NCBI RefSeq assembly: GCF_026712185.1
Contig: NZ_JAPPUX010000001.1
Location: forward strand, 1,116,001-1,180,000
DNA length: 64,000 bases
Direction: 5' to 3'
Source: Nocardioides pini
GTDB taxonomy: Bacteria > Actinomycetota > Actinomycetes > Propionibacteriales > Nocardioidaceae
Below the pieces are notes generated by a model. The model did not search any database. It saw only the letters and a program-made list of their open reading frames with translations, and was not told the origin of the DNA. This document shows, in pieces, positions 1-12,123 of this stretch (the stretch's first letter is position 1; each line of letters begins with the position of its first letter). The position numbers and the translations under genes are program-made.

Positions 1-41
1 ACTCCCCGCAGGCCGTGACCAAGGTCGTCGGCGCCCGCTGA
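1..41 (+). CDS. 3' end of an upstream gene (truncated by the window)
   Basis: An open frame entering from the left edge ends [12 protein letters not shown] and stops with TGA at 39-41. Too little is present to identify it. In actinobacteria with this gene order the neighbour upstream of rpmE is often rho, but the visible residues do not confirm that. Confidence 0.5.
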   Translation, partial: SPQAVTKVVGAR

Positions 42-47
42 TCCGGG

Positions 48-65
48 GGTTCCCGAGCGGGAATC
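48..65 (+). terminator. Short stem-loop after the upstream gene
   Basis: TTCCCG-AG-CGGGAA (50-63) forms a hairpin that extends by a G-T and a G-C pair to 48-65, seven bases after the preceding stop codon. No T-run follows. It may be a weak terminator separating the upstream gene from rpmE; the loop is very tight, so confidence is low. Confidence 0.3.
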
Positions 66-172
66 CATGGATTGGCGCCGTTGTTCAGAACGGTGGCACA
101 CTTGTGCGCCGGCTCCGGTTCACGTCATCACGCGATCCACGCGGGCGACCCGGAGCAATTCGAGAGGACACC

Positions 173-397
173 ATGAAGAAGGACACCCACCCCGAGTACG
201 TCGAGACCCAGGTGACCTGCACCTGTGGCGCGTCGTTCACCACCCGCAGCACCGCGACCTCCGGCTCGATCCACGCCGACGTCTGCTCGCAGTGCCACCC
301 GTTCTACACCGGCAAGCAGAAGATCCTCGACACCGGCGGCCGCGTCGCCCGCTTCGAGGCCCGCTACGCCAAGAAGGCCCCGGCCGAGAAGAAGTAG
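173..397 (+). CDS. rpmE: 50S ribosomal protein L31 (zinc-binding form)
   Basis: A 74-residue structural protein of the large ribosomal subunit. The CTC (residues 16-18) and CSQC (37-40) cysteines match the Zn-binding C+ form of L31. [18 protein letters not shown] is characteristic of the family. ATG 173 is preceded by GAGAGGA; a longer in-frame reading from 104 adds 23 residues with no L31 similarity and was rejected. It is followed by prfA and prmC, the usual actinobacterial arrangement. C+ L31 genes are often partnered with zinc-independent paralogues under Zur control, but no Zur site was identified here. Confidence 0.97.
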   Translation: MKKDTHPEYVETQVTCTCGASFTTRSTATSGSIHADVCSQCHPFYTGKQKILDTGGRVARFEARYAKKAPAEKK

Positions 398-482
398 TCC
401 ACGTCAGGCGCCGGTCTCCCGCACACCGCGGGTGGCCGGCGCCTTGTCGTCTGCCCGCCCCGACCCCACCCGAGGAGCACCG

Positions 483-1556
483 TTGTTCGAAGCCGTCGAC
501 GGCATGCGCGAGGAGCACGCCGACCTCGAACGACGCCTCGCGCTCCCGGAGACCCACGCCGACCAGCGCCTCGCCAAGCAGCTCAACCAGCGCTACGCCG
601 AGCTGACGGCCGTCGTCACGACCTGGCAGGAGTGGCTCCGCCTGGGCGACGACATCGGGGCCGCCCGCGAGCTGGCCTCCGACGACCCGGCCTTCGCGCA
701 GGAGGCCGACGACCTCACCGCCCGGCGGGACGCCGCCGGGGAGCGGCTGCGGCGGCTCCTGGTGCCCCGCGACCCCTCCGACGGCAAGGACGCGCTGCTG
801 GAGATCAAGTCGGGGGAGGGCGGTGAGGAGTCCGCGCTCTTCGCCGGCGACCTCCTGCGGATGTACTCCCGCTACGCCGAGACCCGCGGCTGGAGCGTCG
901 AGGTGCTCGACGCCACCGAGTCCGACCTGGGCGGCTACAAGTCCGTCACCGCGGCGGTCAAGGCACGCGGGACGGTCGAGCCCGGCCAGGCGCCGTACGC
1001 CCTGCTCAAGTTCGAGGGTGGTGTGCACCGGGTCCAGCGGGTGCCCGTCACGGAGTCGCAGGGCCGGGTCCACACCTCCGCCGCGGGCGTGCTCGTCATG
1101 CCCGAGGCCGAGCAGGTCGACGTCACCATCGACGACAACGACCTGCGCATCGACGTCTTCCGCTCCAGCGGCCCGGGCGGCCAGAGCGTCAACACCACCG
1201 ACTCGGCCGTGCGGATCACCCACGTGCCCACCGGCATCGTGGTGAGCTGCCAGAACGAGAAGAGCCAGCTGCAGAACAAGGAGCAGGCCATGCGCATCCT
1301 CCGCGCCCGGCTGCTCCAGGCGGCGCAGGACGCCGCCGACGCCGAGGCCAGCGTGGCCCGCCGCTCGCAGGTGCGCACGGTGGACCGCTCCGAGCGCATC
1401 CGCACCTACAACTACCCGGAGAACCGGATCTCGGACCACCGCACGGGCTACAAGGCCTACAACCTCGACCAGGTGCTCGACGGCGACCTCCAGCCGGTGC
1501 TCGACTCGTGCGTGGAGACCGACATGGCCGCGCGGCTCGCGGCGCTGGAGTCCTGA
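483..1556 (+). CDS. prfA: Peptide chain release factor 1
   Basis: A 357-residue class I release factor for UAA/UAG. The catalytic loop GPGGQSVN carries the GGQ motif that triggers peptidyl-tRNA hydrolysis. [14 protein letters not shown] holds the PxT (here PVT) stop-codon-recognition tripeptide of RF1, distinguishing it from the SPF of RF2. The start is TTG 483 with GAGGAG about six bases upstream; earlier in-frame starts would add non-homologous sequence. The stop overlaps nothing, and prmC starts on the very next base, so the two are translationally coupled. Confidence 0.97.
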   Translation: MFEAVDGMREEHADLERRLALPETHADQRLAKQLNQRYAELTAVVTTWQEWLRLGDDIGAARELASDDPAFAQEADDLTARRDAAGERLRRLLVPRDPSDGKDALLEIKSGEGGEESALFAGDLLRMYSRYAETRGWSVEVLDATESDLGGYKSVTAAVKARGTVEPGQAPYALLKFEGGVHRVQRVPVTESQGRVHTSAAGVLVMPEAEQVDVTIDDNDLRIDVFRSSGPGGQSVNTTDSAVRITHVPTGIVVSCQNEKSQLQNKEQAMRILRARLLQAAQDAADAEASVARRSQVRTVDRSERIRTYNYPENRISDHRTGYKAYNLDQVLDGDLQPVLDSCVETDMAARLAALES

Positions 1557-2402
1557 GTGCGCGCCAGCCTCGCGCGGCGTGAGGGGGCGATCCGGCTCCG
1601 CGACGCCGGGGTCGTCTCGCCCGAGCGCGACGCCGACCTCCTCCTCGCGCACGTGCTCGACGTGCCGCTGGGCCGGCTGCCGCTGGTCGACGACCTCGGG
1701 CCGGGGGAGCAGGAGCGGTACGACGCCCTGCTGGCGCGCCGCGCGGCCCGCGAGCCCCTCCAGCACCTGACCGGCACCGCGGCGTTCCGCCACGTCGAGC
1801 TGGCGGTCGGCCCCGGGGTCTTCGTGCCGCGCCCGGAGACCGAGCTGCTTGCCGGGTGGGCCATCGAGCAGGCGCAGTCCTTGGCGGGGACACCCGTGGT
1901 GGTCGACCTGTGCACCGGGTCGGGTGCGATCGCGGCGGCGGTCAAGGACGAGGCGCCGCACGCCGACGTGCACGCGGTCGAGATGAGCCCCGACGCCTTC
2001 CGCTACGCGCAGGACAACCTCTCGGGGGTCGGCGGGGTCGACCTCCGGCTGGGCGACGCCTTCGAGGCCTTCGACGACCTCGCCGGCACCGTCGACGTGG
2101 TGGTCTGCAACCCGCCCTACGTCCCGCTCGAGGCGTGGGAGTCGGTCGCCGTCGAGGCGCGCGACCACGACCCCCACCTCGCGCTGTTCTCGGGGCACGA
2201 CGGTCTCGACGCGATGCGGCTGCTCGAGCGCCGGGCGGCCGCCCTCCTGCGACCCGGGGGAGTGGTCGGGGCCGAGCACGCCGACGTGCAGGGTGCCTCG
2301 GCGCCGGCCGTCTTCTCGGCGACCGGGCGGTGGCTCGAGGTCCGCGACCACCTCGACCTCGCGGGTCGGCCGCGCTACCTGACCGCGCGACTGGCACGAT
2401 GA
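1557..2402 (+). CDS. prmC: Release factor glutamine methyltransferase
   Basis: A 281-residue SAM-dependent methyltransferase that N5-methylates the GGQ glutamine of RF1/RF2. It has an N-terminal helical substrate-binding region (about 1-85), then a Rossmann fold with VVDLCTGSGAIAAAV (SAM-binding motif I) and the glutamine-methyltransferase signature CNPPYVP. GTG 1557 abuts the prfA stop, and the stop overlaps the next gene by four bases (ATGA), so prfA-prmC-sua5 are co-translated. The enzyme sits beside one of its substrates. Confidence 0.96.
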   Translation: MRASLARREGAIRLRDAGVVSPERDADLLLAHVLDVPLGRLPLVDDLGPGEQERYDALLARRAAREPLQHLTGTAAFRHVELAVGPGVFVPRPETELLAGWAIEQAQSLAGTPVVVDLCTGSGAIAAAVKDEAPHADVHAVEMSPDAFRYAQDNLSGVGGVDLRLGDAFEAFDDLAGTVDVVVCNPPYVPLEAWESVAVEARDHDPHLALFSGHDGLDAMRLLERRAAALLRPGGVVGAEHADVQGASAPAVFSATGRWLEVRDHLDLAGRPRYLTARLAR

Positions 2403-3064
2403 GCGGCGTGGACAGGCTTGCGACCTCGACCGAGGAGGAGCGGGAGGCGGCGGTGACCGCCGCCGCCGGCGCCGTACGACGGGGGGACCTCGTGGTCATC
2501 CCCACCGACACCGTCTACGGCATCGCCGCCGATGCGTTCTCGCACGAGGCCGTACGACGCCTCCTGCAGGCCAAGGGCCGCGGCCGCGAGATGCCGCCGC
2601 CCGTCCTCGTCTCCGCCGCTACCACCCTCGACGCGCTCGCCGAGAGCGTGCCGACGTGGGCGCGCACCCTCGTCGAGGAGTTCTGGCCGGGCCCGCTCAC
2701 GCTCGTGTGCCGCCAGCAGGGCTCGCTCATGTGGGACCTCGGGGAGACCCGCGGCACGGTCGCGGTGCGGATGCCGGACGACGAGGTCGCCCTGGCCGTC
2801 CTCGAGCGGACCGGTCCGCTCGCGGTCAGCTCGGCCAACCTCACCGGCCGCCCCGCCGCCACCGACGCCGACCAGGCCGAGGAGATGCTCGGCGACGCCG
2901 TCGCGGTGATCGTCGACGCCGGCACGTCCCCGGGCGGCGAGGCCTCCACGATCATCGACGTCACGGTCCCCGAGGGCCGGGTGCTGCGGCTCGGCGCGCT
3001 GTCGCTCGAGCGGCTCAACGCGGCGATCGAGGAGCACGGGGTCGTGCTCGAAGACCAGGGCTAG
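2399..3064 (+). CDS. L-threonylcarbamoyladenylate synthase (Sua5/YrdC/YwlC family)
   Basis: A 221-residue protein that makes threonylcarbamoyl-AMP from threonine, bicarbonate and ATP for the t6A modification of ANN-decoding tRNAs. The YrdC core is clear: IPTDTVYGIAADA near the N-terminus, KGRGREMPPPVLV (the KxR substrate-binding region), FWPGPLT, VAVRMPDD and SSANLTGRPA. It lacks the extra C-terminal Sua5 domain of about 130 residues, so it is the short TsaC-like form. ATG 2399 overlaps the prmC stop (ATGA). The same neighbour order occurs in M. tuberculosis (Rv1300-Rv1301). Confidence 0.95.
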   Translation: MSGVDRLATSTEEEREAAVTAAAGAVRRGDLVVIPTDTVYGIAADAFSHEAVRRLLQAKGRGREMPPPVLVSAATTLDALAESVPTWARTLVEEFWPGPLTLVCRQQGSLMWDLGETRGTVAVRMPDDEVALAVLERTGPLAVSSANLTGRPAATDADQAEEMLGDAVAVIVDAGTSPGGEASTIIDVTVPEGRVLRLGALSLERLNAAIEEHGVVLEDQG

Positions 3065-3069
3065 GCCGG

Positions 3070-4251
3070 ATGCGGGAGTACCTCCTCGTCTTCCTGGTCG
3101 CCCTGTCGGTGACCTACCTGCTCACGGTCGTCGCGCGGGAGATCGCGCTGCGCACCGGAGCCGTCGCCGCGGTCCGCGACCGCGACGTCCACGCCGAGCC
3201 GATCCCCTACCTGGGCGGGCTGGCCATGCTCGGCGGCCTCTACGCGGCCTACCTCGTCGCCCGGCACCTGCCGTTCCTGTCCACCAGCGAGGAGTTCGTC
3301 TTCCCCGACGCGGGCGCGGTGCTGCTCGCGGGGGCCCTGGTGTGCGCCGTCGGCGTGATCGACGACATCTTCGAGCTGGACGCCCTCACCAAGCTCGGCG
3401 GGCAGGTCCTCGCGGCGGGCCTGCTGGTCACGCAGGGGGTGCGGTTCTACTACTTCCCGGGAGCGGACGGCACGCAGTTCTCGCTCGACGACGTGCAGGG
3501 CGCCGTGCTCACCCTCGTCGTGGTGATCGGCACGATGAACGCCGTCAACTTCGTGGACGGCCTCGACGGGCTCGCCGCCGGCGTGGTGGGCATCGGTGCG
3601 GCGGCGTTCTTCCTCTACTGCTACTTCGCCTCCGCGCAGGCCAACCTCACCCTCGCCACGACCGGCGCGCTGCTGAGCGCCGCGCTCGCCGGGGCGTGCG
3701 CGGGCTTCCTGCCGCACAACTTCCATCCGGCCAGGCTCTTCATGGGCGACTCCGGCTCGATGCTCATCGGGCTGGTGCTGTCGGCGAGCGCGCTGACCCT
3801 GACCGGGCAGTTCGTCGGCATGCCGGAGACGACCGGCAACAGCCTGTTCGTGACCGTGCTGCCGGTGCTGCTGCCGATCTCGCTGCTGATGGTCCCGATC
3901 GTCGACCTGGTCCTGGCCGTCGTACGACGCACGCGTGCCGGTCGCTCACCGATGAGCGCGGACAAGCAGCACCTCCACCACCGCCTCCTCGAGATCGGGC
4001 ACTCCCAGCGACGTGCGGTGCTGATCATGTGGATGTGGGCCTTCACGATCGCGACCGGTGCGGTGCTGGTCAGCCTGTTCGACGATCCCCTCGTGTGGTG
4101 GAGCCTCGGCACCATGATCGTCCTGACGGTCGCCCTCACCTTCGTGCTGCCCAAGCTGCACCGACCCCGCAAGACCGGCCTCGGTGACACCGGGCTGCCG
4201 GAGAACGCCTCGGTCGAGGGGCGGGCGGAGGAGCCCGTCGCGGAACCCTGA
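3070..4251 (+). CDS. WecA/MraY-family undecaprenyl-phosphate sugar-1-phosphate transferase
   Basis: A 393-residue polytopic membrane enzyme of the polyprenyl-phosphate N-acetylhexosamine-1-phosphate transferase family. Visible signatures are DDIFELD, NAVNFVDGLDGLAAG (the Mg-binding Asp-rich loop), FMGDSGSMLIG and the cytosolic HLHHRL motif, spread over about ten hydrophobic segments. In actinobacteria at this locus (Rv1302/Rfe position) the gene is WecA-like and starts lipid-linked cell-wall polymer synthesis by transferring GlcNAc-1-P; substrate choice here is inferred. ATG 3070 follows the sua5 stop by five bases. The hydrophilic C-tail is rich in Glu, Ala and Pro. Confidence 0.93.
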   Translation: MREYLLVFLVALSVTYLLTVVAREIALRTGAVAAVRDRDVHAEPIPYLGGLAMLGGLYAAYLVARHLPFLSTSEEFVFPDAGAVLLAGALVCAVGVIDDIFELDALTKLGGQVLAAGLLVTQGVRFYYFPGADGTQFSLDDVQGAVLTLVVVIGTMNAVNFVDGLDGLAAGVVGIGAAAFFLYCYFASAQANLTLATTGALLSAALAGACAGFLPHNFHPARLFMGDSGSMLIGLVLSASALTLTGQFVGMPETTGNSLFVTVLPVLLPISLLMVPIVDLVLAVVRRTRAGRSPMSADKQHLHHRLLEIGHSQRRAVLIMWMWAFTIATGAVLVSLFDDPLVWWSLGTMIVLTVALTFVLPKLHRPRKTGLGDTGLPENASVEGRAEEPVAEP

Positions 4252-4298
4252 TTTCAGCGCCCCGGCGACCTTGTGATAGTTTTCACGAGCAGCCGCGA

Positions 4299-4316
4299 GG
4301 ACCCCTCGGAGGGTCC
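4299..4316 (+). promoter_or_regulatory. Leader hairpin ahead of the ATP synthase operon
   Basis: GGACCC-CTCGGA-GGGTCC forms a 6-bp stem with a 6-nt loop in the 107-bp space between wecA and the first atp gene. Upstream, GTGATAGTTTTCAC (4273-4286) is itself a GTGA/TCAC dyad embedded in the only AT-rich stretch of the gap and could hold a promoter (TAGTTT as a possible -10). Both are plausible leader elements for the operon, but no experimental motif can be matched. Confidence 0.4.
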
Positions 4317-4358
4317 GCCGGATGCGTCGTACAAGCCCTCCACAGAACGGCCGCCGCC

Positions 4359-4826
4359 ATGACGACCGAGTCGAAGCAGGACACCCGGCAGGTGCTACCC
4401 GCCGGCGTCTCCCCGCTCCTCGGCGCGACGGCTGCCGGGGCGGGGGCGGTCGCCGTGCTGTGCGTCGTCGCCGTCCTGGTCGACGGCGGTCGCGGGCTCG
4501 CCGGGGCCGCTGTCGGGGGAGTCCTGACGCTCGCCGTCTTCGTGCTGGGCATCGGCCTGGTCAACCTCGCCGCCCGGGTGCTCCCGGCCGCCTCGTTGCT
4601 CGTGGCCCTGCTGACCTACACCCTGCAGCTCCTCGTCCTCGCCCTGGCCGTGGTCGCCCTCGAGCGGTCCGGTGTGGCCGGTGACGACCTGTCCCGCGGA
4701 TGGTTCGCGGCCAGCGTGATCGCCGTGACCGTGCTCTGGCTCGTGGGTCAGGTGGTCGCTGCGACGAAGCAGCGGATCGCGGCCTTCGACCCCGCTCCGA
4801 GCGATCACCCCGGGGGTGAGCGATGA
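4359..4826 (+). CDS. AtpI-like four-helix membrane protein
   Basis: A 155-residue protein with four predicted membrane spans (about residues 25-43, 47-67, 72-95 and 108-131) and short charged tails. It sits immediately upstream of the small AtpZ/I-like gene and atpB, the position of the ATP synthase assembly factor AtpI, and overlaps the next gene by four bases. The family is thought to assist c-ring assembly or ion supply. Sequence conservation is weak, so the assignment rests mostly on topology and position (equivalent to Rv1303). Confidence 0.75.
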   Translation: MTTESKQDTRQVLPAGVSPLLGATAAGAGAVAVLCVVAVLVDGGRGLAGAAVGGVLTLAVFVLGIGLVNLAARVLPAASLLVALLTYTLQLLVLALAVVALERSGVAGDDLSRGWFAASVIAVTVLWLVGQVVAATKQRIAAFDPAPSDHPGGER

Positions 4827-5077
4827 GCTCGGCAACTGCTAGTGTCCGCAGCGCGATGGCTCAGCAGCAACCCCCTCCTGCCGGACCCGACGACTCGCCC
4901 AAAGGCGATCCGTGGCACGCCTTCGGCTACATCGTGGCCGGGGTCGTCCTCTACGGTCTCGTGGGATGGCTGCTGGACCGGTGGCTGGGGACGGAGTTCC
5001 TGGTGGCGATCGGCATCCTCGCGGGTGCAGGGCTCGGCATCTACATGACGTACGCACGGTTCAACAAGCAGGCATGA
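4823..5077 (+). CDS. AtpZ/AtpI-type small membrane protein
   Basis: An 84-residue protein with two membrane segments (about 33-52 and 58-77) joined by a short loop, resembling the AtpZ/putative F0F1-ATPase subunit family that precedes atpB. The core starts WHAFGYIVAGVVLYGLVGWL and ends with MTYARFNKQ. ATG 4823 overlaps the previous stop and has GGGGGTGAG upstream; an internal ATG at 4856 would remove 11 residues but lacks a ribosome binding site. It probably takes part in ATP synthase assembly with the preceding gene. Confidence 0.8.
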   Translation: MSSATASVRSAMAQQQPPPAGPDDSPKGDPWHAFGYIVAGVVLYGLVGWLLDRWLGTEFLVAIGILAGAGLGIYMTYARFNKQA

Positions 5078-5096
5078 CACAGGAGACTTCACGCGC

Positions 5097-5909
5097 ATGA
5101 GCATTCTCTCGGCGAGCGATGTCCGGGCTGCCGGTGGCGGCGAGGAGTTCGTCCCGCCCGGCCCGAACAGCTTCGACTTCAGTGGCGTGCCGCTGTTCCA
5201 CATCGGTGACCTCGCCGTCACCAAGCCCATGGTGCAGCTGCTGCTCGCCGGGGTGCTGGTCTTCGCGCTCTTCTGGGCCGCCGCGCGCCGCGCCTCGCTC
5301 GTGCCCGGCCGCCTGCAGTTCGCCGGTGAGAGCGCCTACGGCATGGTCCGCAACTCCATCGGCCGCGACATCATCGGCAGCCACGACTACCAGCGGTTCG
5401 TGCCCTACCTGGTCACCCTGTTCTTCTTCATCCTGCTCAACAACTTCTTCGCCACGGTCCCGCTGATCCAGTTCCCGACCTTCTCGCGAGCCTCCATGGC
5501 ATACGCGCTGGCCGCGCTGAGCTGGATCGTCTACAACGCCGTCGGCATCAGGAAGCACGGGTTCCTCGGCTACCTCAAGCTGCAGAGCGTGCCCTCGGGC
5601 GTGACACCGCTCATGTACCCGCTCCTGGTCCCGCTCGAGTTCTTCTCCAACATCCTGGTCCGCCCCGTCACGCTGGCCCTTCGTCTCTTCGCCAACATGT
5701 TCGCCGGCCACCTGCTCCTCATCCTCTTCTCGACCGGCGGTCTGTTCCTGCTCCAGTACGGCGGGATCGGCTACGTCGCCGGACCACTGGCCTGGGCGCT
5801 GGCGATCGCCATCGCCTTCCTCGAGCTGCTGGTGCAGTTCCTGCAGGCCTACGTCTTCACCCTGCTCAACGCCATGTACATCTCCGGAGCCCTTGCCGAC
5901 GAGCACTGA
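5097..5909 (+). CDS. atpB: ATP synthase Fo subunit a
   Basis: A 270-residue membrane subunit that forms the proton half-channels against the c-ring. The essential arginine lies in the conserved helix [13 protein letters not shown] near residue 200, followed by the [15 protein letters not shown] helix. Five to six hydrophobic segments are evident. AGGAGA lies upstream of ATG 5097. It is the first classical gene of atpBEFHAGDC, all in one orientation. Confidence 0.97.
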   Translation: MSILSASDVRAAGGGEEFVPPGPNSFDFSGVPLFHIGDLAVTKPMVQLLLAGVLVFALFWAAARRASLVPGRLQFAGESAYGMVRNSIGRDIIGSHDYQRFVPYLVTLFFFILLNNFFATVPLIQFPTFSRASMAYALAALSWIVYNAVGIRKHGFLGYLKLQSVPSGVTPLMYPLLVPLEFFSNILVRPVTLALRLFANMFAGHLLLILFSTGGLFLLQYGGIGYVAGPLAWALAIAIAFLELLVQFLQAYVFTLLNAMYISGALADEH

Positions 5910-5971
5910 GTCGGCAGCGCCGGAGCAGCACGACCCGCATCTCAACAAGAAACAACCGAAAGGAAACTGCC

Positions 5972-6175
5972 GTGGACGGCAACCTCAACATGATCGGTTA
6001 CGGCCTGGCGGCCATCGGCCCCGGTGTCGGCATCGGCCTGATCTTCGCCGCCTACATCTCCGGAGTGGCTCGTCAGCCGGAGGCCCAGGGCCGCCTGCAG
6101 TCGATCGCCATCCTGGGCTTCGCGCTCGCCGAGGCCCTCGCGATCATCGGTATCGCGCTCGCGTTCGTTCTCTGA
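5972..6175 (+). CDS. atpE: ATP synthase Fo subunit c
   Basis: A 67-residue, two-helix proteolipid of the rotor ring. The polar loop [10 protein letters not shown] (R34-Q35-P36) contacts the central stalk. The ion-binding carboxylate is Glu54 in [10 protein letters not shown]. The N-terminal helix has the GxGxGxG-like run GPGVGIG that permits tight packing. The start is GTG 5972 with AAAGGAAA eight bases upstream, a strong ribosome binding site that suits the high copy number of this subunit. No Na+-specific ligand pattern is apparent, so proton coupling is expected. Confidence 0.97.
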   Translation: MDGNLNMIGYGLAAIGPGVGIGLIFAAYISGVARQPEAQGRLQSIAILGFALAEALAIIGIALAFVL

Positions 6176-6197
6176 CGCTGGCCACCCTCTGACCTAG

Positions 6198-6790
<593 letters not shown>

Positions 6791-6791
<1 letters not shown>

Positions 6792-7582
6792 TGCGAGGAG
6801 CATCTGCCGACGCCTACGCCGCGACCGCCGGTGCCCTCACGGGCGCCGGTGACCCGGCCACCGTCGCCCGGGACCTGTTCGGTGTGGCGGACCTCCTCCG
6901 CGCCGAGCCCGCGCTTCGCCGCGTGGCGACCGATGCGTCGATCGACGGCGAGGCCAAGGCCGGACTGCTCCGCCAGGTGCTGTCCGGCAAGGTCTCGGAC
7001 CTCGGGCTGGCCGTCGTGACCATCGCGGTGGCCCAGCGCTGGACCGCCAGCCGAGACCTCGCCGACGCCCTCGAGCGCCTCGGCGTGGTCGCGGTGGCAA
7101 CGTCCGCGGGCGGCGACGCCGCTCGCCTCGAGGACGAGCTGTTCGCCTTCGGACAGGTGGTCAAGGACAACCCCGAGCTGCGCGACGCGCTGTCCGACCC
7201 CGCCCGCAGCCGCGACGACAAGTCCCGGCTGCTGGCGGACCTCCTGGGGGACAAGGTCCTGCCGGCGACGGTGGCGCTGGTGCAGCAGTCGCTGTCCGGC
7301 AGCTACCGCACGGTCGGGGCTGCCTTGGCCGACTACCAGAAGGTGGCGGCCGAGGTCCGCGACCAGGGCGTGGCGACGGTCCGCGTCGCCCGTCCCCTCT
7401 CCGACGGCGACCGCCAACGGCTGGCAGACGCGCTCTCGCGCAACTACGGCCGGGAGATCCACCTCAACGTCGTCGTCGACCCGTCGGTGATCGGCGGCAT
7501 CCGCGTCGAGACCGGTGACGACGTGATCGACGGGACGGTGTCCAGCCGCCTCGACGAAGCCCGCCGTCGCCTCGCCGGCTGA
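6791..7582 (+). CDS. atpH: ATP synthase F1 subunit delta
   Basis: A 263-residue OSCP-type subunit linking the peripheral stalk to F1. It is longer than the roughly 178 residues of E. coli delta, which is normal for many actinobacteria. The C-terminal region contains the family motif DPSVIGGIRVETGDDVIDGT. ATG 6791 shares its first base with the atpF stop. Confidence 0.95.
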
Positions 7583-7658
7583 CCCCGGCACCAGGCACCC
7601 CCCAGAACTTCCGAGCCCGAACTTTCGAGCACAGCAGACCAGGAACAGGTGAGATGAG

Positions 7659-9299
7659 ATGACGGAGCTTTCCATCCGTCCGGACGAGATCCGGGACGCG
7701 CTCCAGCGCTTCGTGTCCGACTACAAGCCCGACACGGCGACCACGGAAGAGGTCGGCACGGTCGCGGAGGCCGCCGACGGCATCGCCCGCGTCAGCGGAC
7801 TTCCCTCGGTCATGGCCAACGAGCTGCTCGAGTTCGAGGACGGCACGCTGGGCATCGCCCTGAACCTCGACACGCGCGAGATCGGCGTCGTGGTCCTCGG
7901 CGACTTCGACAAGATCGAGGAGGGCCAGGCGGTCCGGCGGACCGGCGAGATCCTCTCCGTGCCCGTCGGTGACGGCTACCTCGGCCGCGTCGTCGACCCG
8001 CTCGGCACCCCGATCGACGGCCTCGGCGACGTCGAGACCTCCGGTCGTCGTCCCCTGGAGCTCCAGGCCGCGACCGTGATGGAACGCAAGTCGGTGCACG
8101 AGCCGCTCGCGACCGGCATCAAGGCCATCGACGCGATGACCCCGATCGGCCGCGGCCAGCGCCAGCTGATCATCGGTGACCGTGCGACCGGCAAGACCAC
8201 CATCGCGATCGACACGATCATCAACCAGAAGCAGTACTGGGAGACCGGCGACCCGGACAAGCAGGTCCGCTGCATCTACGTCGCCATCGGCCAGAAGGGC
8301 TCGACCATCGCCTCCGTGCGTGGCGCCCTCGAGGAGGCCGGCGCCCTGGAGTACACGACCATCGTGGCCTCCCCGGCGTCCGACTCGGCCGGCTTCAAGT
8401 ACCTCGCCCCCTACACCGGCTCGGCCATCGGCCAGCACTGGATGTACGAGGGCAAGCACGTCCTCATCGTCTTCGACGACCTGACCAAGCAGGCCGAGGC
8501 CTACCGCGCGGTGTCGCTGCTGCTGCGCCGCCCGCCGGGCCGCGAGGCCTACCCCGGCGACGTCTTCTACCTGCACAGCCGGCTCCTCGAGCGCTGCGCG
8601 AAGCTGTCGGACGCCATGGGCAAGGGCTCGATGACCGGCCTGCCGATCATCGAGACCAAGGCCAACGACGTCTCGGCGTTCATCCCGACCAACGTCATCT
8701 CCATCACCGACGGCCAGATCTTCCTGCAGTCCGACCTGTTCGCGGCCAACCAGCGCCCGGCGATCGACGTCGGTGTGTCGGTGTCCCGCGTGGGTGGCTC
8801 GGCGATGACCAAGGCGATGAAGGCCGTCACCGGCTCGCTCAAGGTCGACCTGGCGCAGTTCCGCGCGATGGAGGCCTTCGCGATGTTCGCCTCCGACCTC
8901 GACGCGGCCTCGCGCCAGCAGCTCGACCGCGGTCAGCGCCTGATGGCCCTGCTCAAGCAGCCGCAGTACTCGCCGTACCCCCTCGAGGAGATGACGGCCT
9001 CGCTGTGGCTCGGCACCACCGGTCGCCTCGACCGCGTGCCGACCGACGACGTCCTGCGCTTCGAGCACGAGTTCATCGACTACCTGCGCCGCAGCCACGA
9101 GGGCATCCTCGCCGGCATCCGCGAGACCACGAAGTTCGACGACGACGCCGAGGCCGAGCTCGCCGCGGCCTACGACTCCTTCCTCGACCAGTTCGAGACT
9201 TCCGACGGCCAGAGCATCAAGGCCGGCAAGGAAGAGCACGTCGCCCTCGAGGACGAGGACGTCGAGCAGGAGCAGATCGTCAAGCAGAAGCGGGGCTGA
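7659..9299 (+). CDS. atpA: ATP synthase F1 subunit alpha
   Basis: A 546-residue non-catalytic nucleotide-binding subunit. The P-loop GDRATGKT lies near residues 172-180, and the ATPase alpha/beta signature [16 protein letters not shown] is present. The C-terminus carries an acidic extension after about residue 510 ([15 protein letters not shown]), similar in position to the extension of mycobacterial alpha that suppresses ATP hydrolysis; whether it does so here is not shown. A 76-bp gap separates it from atpH. Confidence 0.98.
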   Translation: MTELSIRPDEIRDALQRFVSDYKPDTATTEEVGTVAEAADGIARVSGLPSVMANELLEFEDGTLGIALNLDTREIGVVVLGDFDKIEEGQAVRRTGEILSVPVGDGYLGRVVDPLGTPIDGLGDVETSGRRPLELQAATVMERKSVHEPLATGIKAIDAMTPIGRGQRQLIIGDRATGKTTIAIDTIINQKQYWETGDPDKQVRCIYVAIGQKGSTIASVRGALEEAGALEYTTIVASPASDSAGFKYLAPYTGSAIGQHWMYEGKHVLIVFDDLTKQAEAYRAVSLLLRRPPGREAYPGDVFYLHSRLLERCAKLSDAMGKGSMTGLPIIETKANDVSAFIPTNVISITDGQIFLQSDLFAANQRPAIDVGVSVSRVGGSAMTKAMKAVTGSLKVDLAQFRAMEAFAMFASDLDAASRQQLDRGQRLMALLKQPQYSPYPLEEMTASLWLGTTGRLDRVPTDDVLRFEHEFIDYLRRSHEGILAGIRETTKFDDDAEAELAAAYDSFLDQFETSDGQSIKAGKEEHVALEDEDVEQEQIVKQKRG

Positions 9300-9303
9300 C
9301 GCC

Positions 9304-10230
9304 ATGGCTCTCTCCGTACGCGAGTACCGCGCGCGGATCAAGTCGACGGAGTCGATGAAGAAGATCACGCGCGCGATGGAGCTCATCGCGGCCTCGCGGA
9401 TCATCAAGGCCCAGCAGCGTGCCCAGGCCGCGGCGCCCTACGCCCGCGAGCTGACCCGCGCGGTTTCGGCCGTGGCGACGTTCTCCAACGTCGACCACGC
9501 GCTGACCACCGAGCCGGAGGACCCGAAGAAGGCAGCCGTCCTCGTGGTCACCTCCGACCGCGGACTGGCCGGCGCCTACTCCTCCAGCGTCATCAAGGAG
9601 GCCGAGCGCCTCGTCGAGAAGCTCAAGGGCGAGGGCAAGGACGTCGACCTCTACACCAGCGGTCGCAAGGGTGAGGCCTACTTCAAGTTCCGCCAGCGCG
9701 AGGTCGTGCAGGCGTGGACGGGCTTCTCCGACCAGCCGACCTACGACGTCGCGGCCGAGATCGGCGCCACGCTGATCGCGGCGTTCCTCGCCGACGCCGA
9801 CGACCCGGACTCCGACGTCCGGGCGGTCGACGAGGTCCACGTGGTCTACACGCGGTTCCGCTCGATGCTGAGCCAGGAGCCCACGGCCGTACGCCTCCTC
9901 CCGCTGGAGGTCGTCGAGGGCACCGAGGCGCCCGACAAGGACGACCTGCTGCCGCTCTACGAGTTCGAGCCGTCCCCCTCGGAGGTGCTCGACTCCCTGC
10001 TGCCGCGCTACGTCCAGAGCCGGATCTTCTTCGCACTCCTGCAGGCCGCAGCCTCCGAGCTGGCCGCCCGCCAGAAGGCGATGAAGTCCGCCACGGACAA
10101 CGCCGACGAGCTCATCAAGAAGTACACCCGCATCGCCAACCAGGCCCGACAGGCCGGTATTACCCAGGAAATCAGCGAGATCGTCGGTGGCGTCAACGCC
10201 CTTGCCGACGCCAACGCCGGGAGTGAGTGA
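9304..10230 (+). CDS. atpG: ATP synthase F1 subunit gamma
   Basis: A 308-residue central-stalk rotor subunit with the conserved N-terminal helix ([24 protein letters not shown]) and C-terminal helix ([16 protein letters not shown]) that form the coiled-coil shaft. The Rossmann-like middle includes [14 protein letters not shown]. It starts four bases after atpA and is followed six bases later by atpD. Confidence 0.97.
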   Translation: MALSVREYRARIKSTESMKKITRAMELIAASRIIKAQQRAQAAAPYARELTRAVSAVATFSNVDHALTTEPEDPKKAAVLVVTSDRGLAGAYSSSVIKEAERLVEKLKGEGKDVDLYTSGRKGEAYFKFRQREVVQAWTGFSDQPTYDVAAEIGATLIAAFLADADDPDSDVRAVDEVHVVYTRFRSMLSQEPTAVRLLPLEVVEGTEAPDKDDLLPLYEFEPSPSEVLDSLLPRYVQSRIFFALLQAAASELAARQKAMKSATDNADELIKKYTRIANQARQAGITQEISEIVGGVNALADANAGSE

Positions 10231-11693
<1,463 letters not shown>

Positions 11694-11694
<1 letters not shown>

Positions 11695-12098
11695 TGGCTG
11701 ACTCCACCGACAAGGCCCTCCAGGTCGAGCTGGTCGCCGCCGACCGGCTCGTCTGGTCGGGTCAGGCCACCATGGTCATCGCCCGCACCACCGAGGGTGA
11801 CGTCGGCATCCTGCCCAACCACGCGCCGATGCTGTCCTCGATCATCGAGGGCGTGGTGGACGTGCAGACGGCGGAGGGCGAGACCTGGATCGCGGCCGTC
11901 GACGCCGGGTTCATCTCGGTCGCCGACAACCGCGTCTCCATCCTCGCCGAGCGCGCCGAGATGTCCCACGAGATCGACCTGGAGAAGGCACGCCAGGAGC
12001 TCGAGCGGGCCAAGGCCTCGGGCGAGAACGACGACGAGGCCCAGGAGGCCGTGCGTCGTGCCGAGGCACGGATCCGCGCCGTGGAGCGGGCCTCCTGA
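11694..12098 (+). CDS. atpC: ATP synthase F1 subunit epsilon
   Basis: A 134-residue subunit with an N-terminal beta sandwich (GDVGILPNHAPMLS signature) and two C-terminal helices rich in Glu, Arg and Ala that act as the regulatory arm. ATG 11694 shares a base with the atpD stop. It is the last gene of the operon; a long perfect hairpin follows 26 bp downstream. Confidence 0.96.
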
Positions 12099-12123
12099 CG
12101 AGGCCCTGAACCCGACCGCTAGG

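Noticed and set aside
237..2351. 704-residue minus-strand frame over rpmE/prfA/prmC
   Set aside because: Antisense shadow of well-identified genes; typical of high-GC third-position bias.
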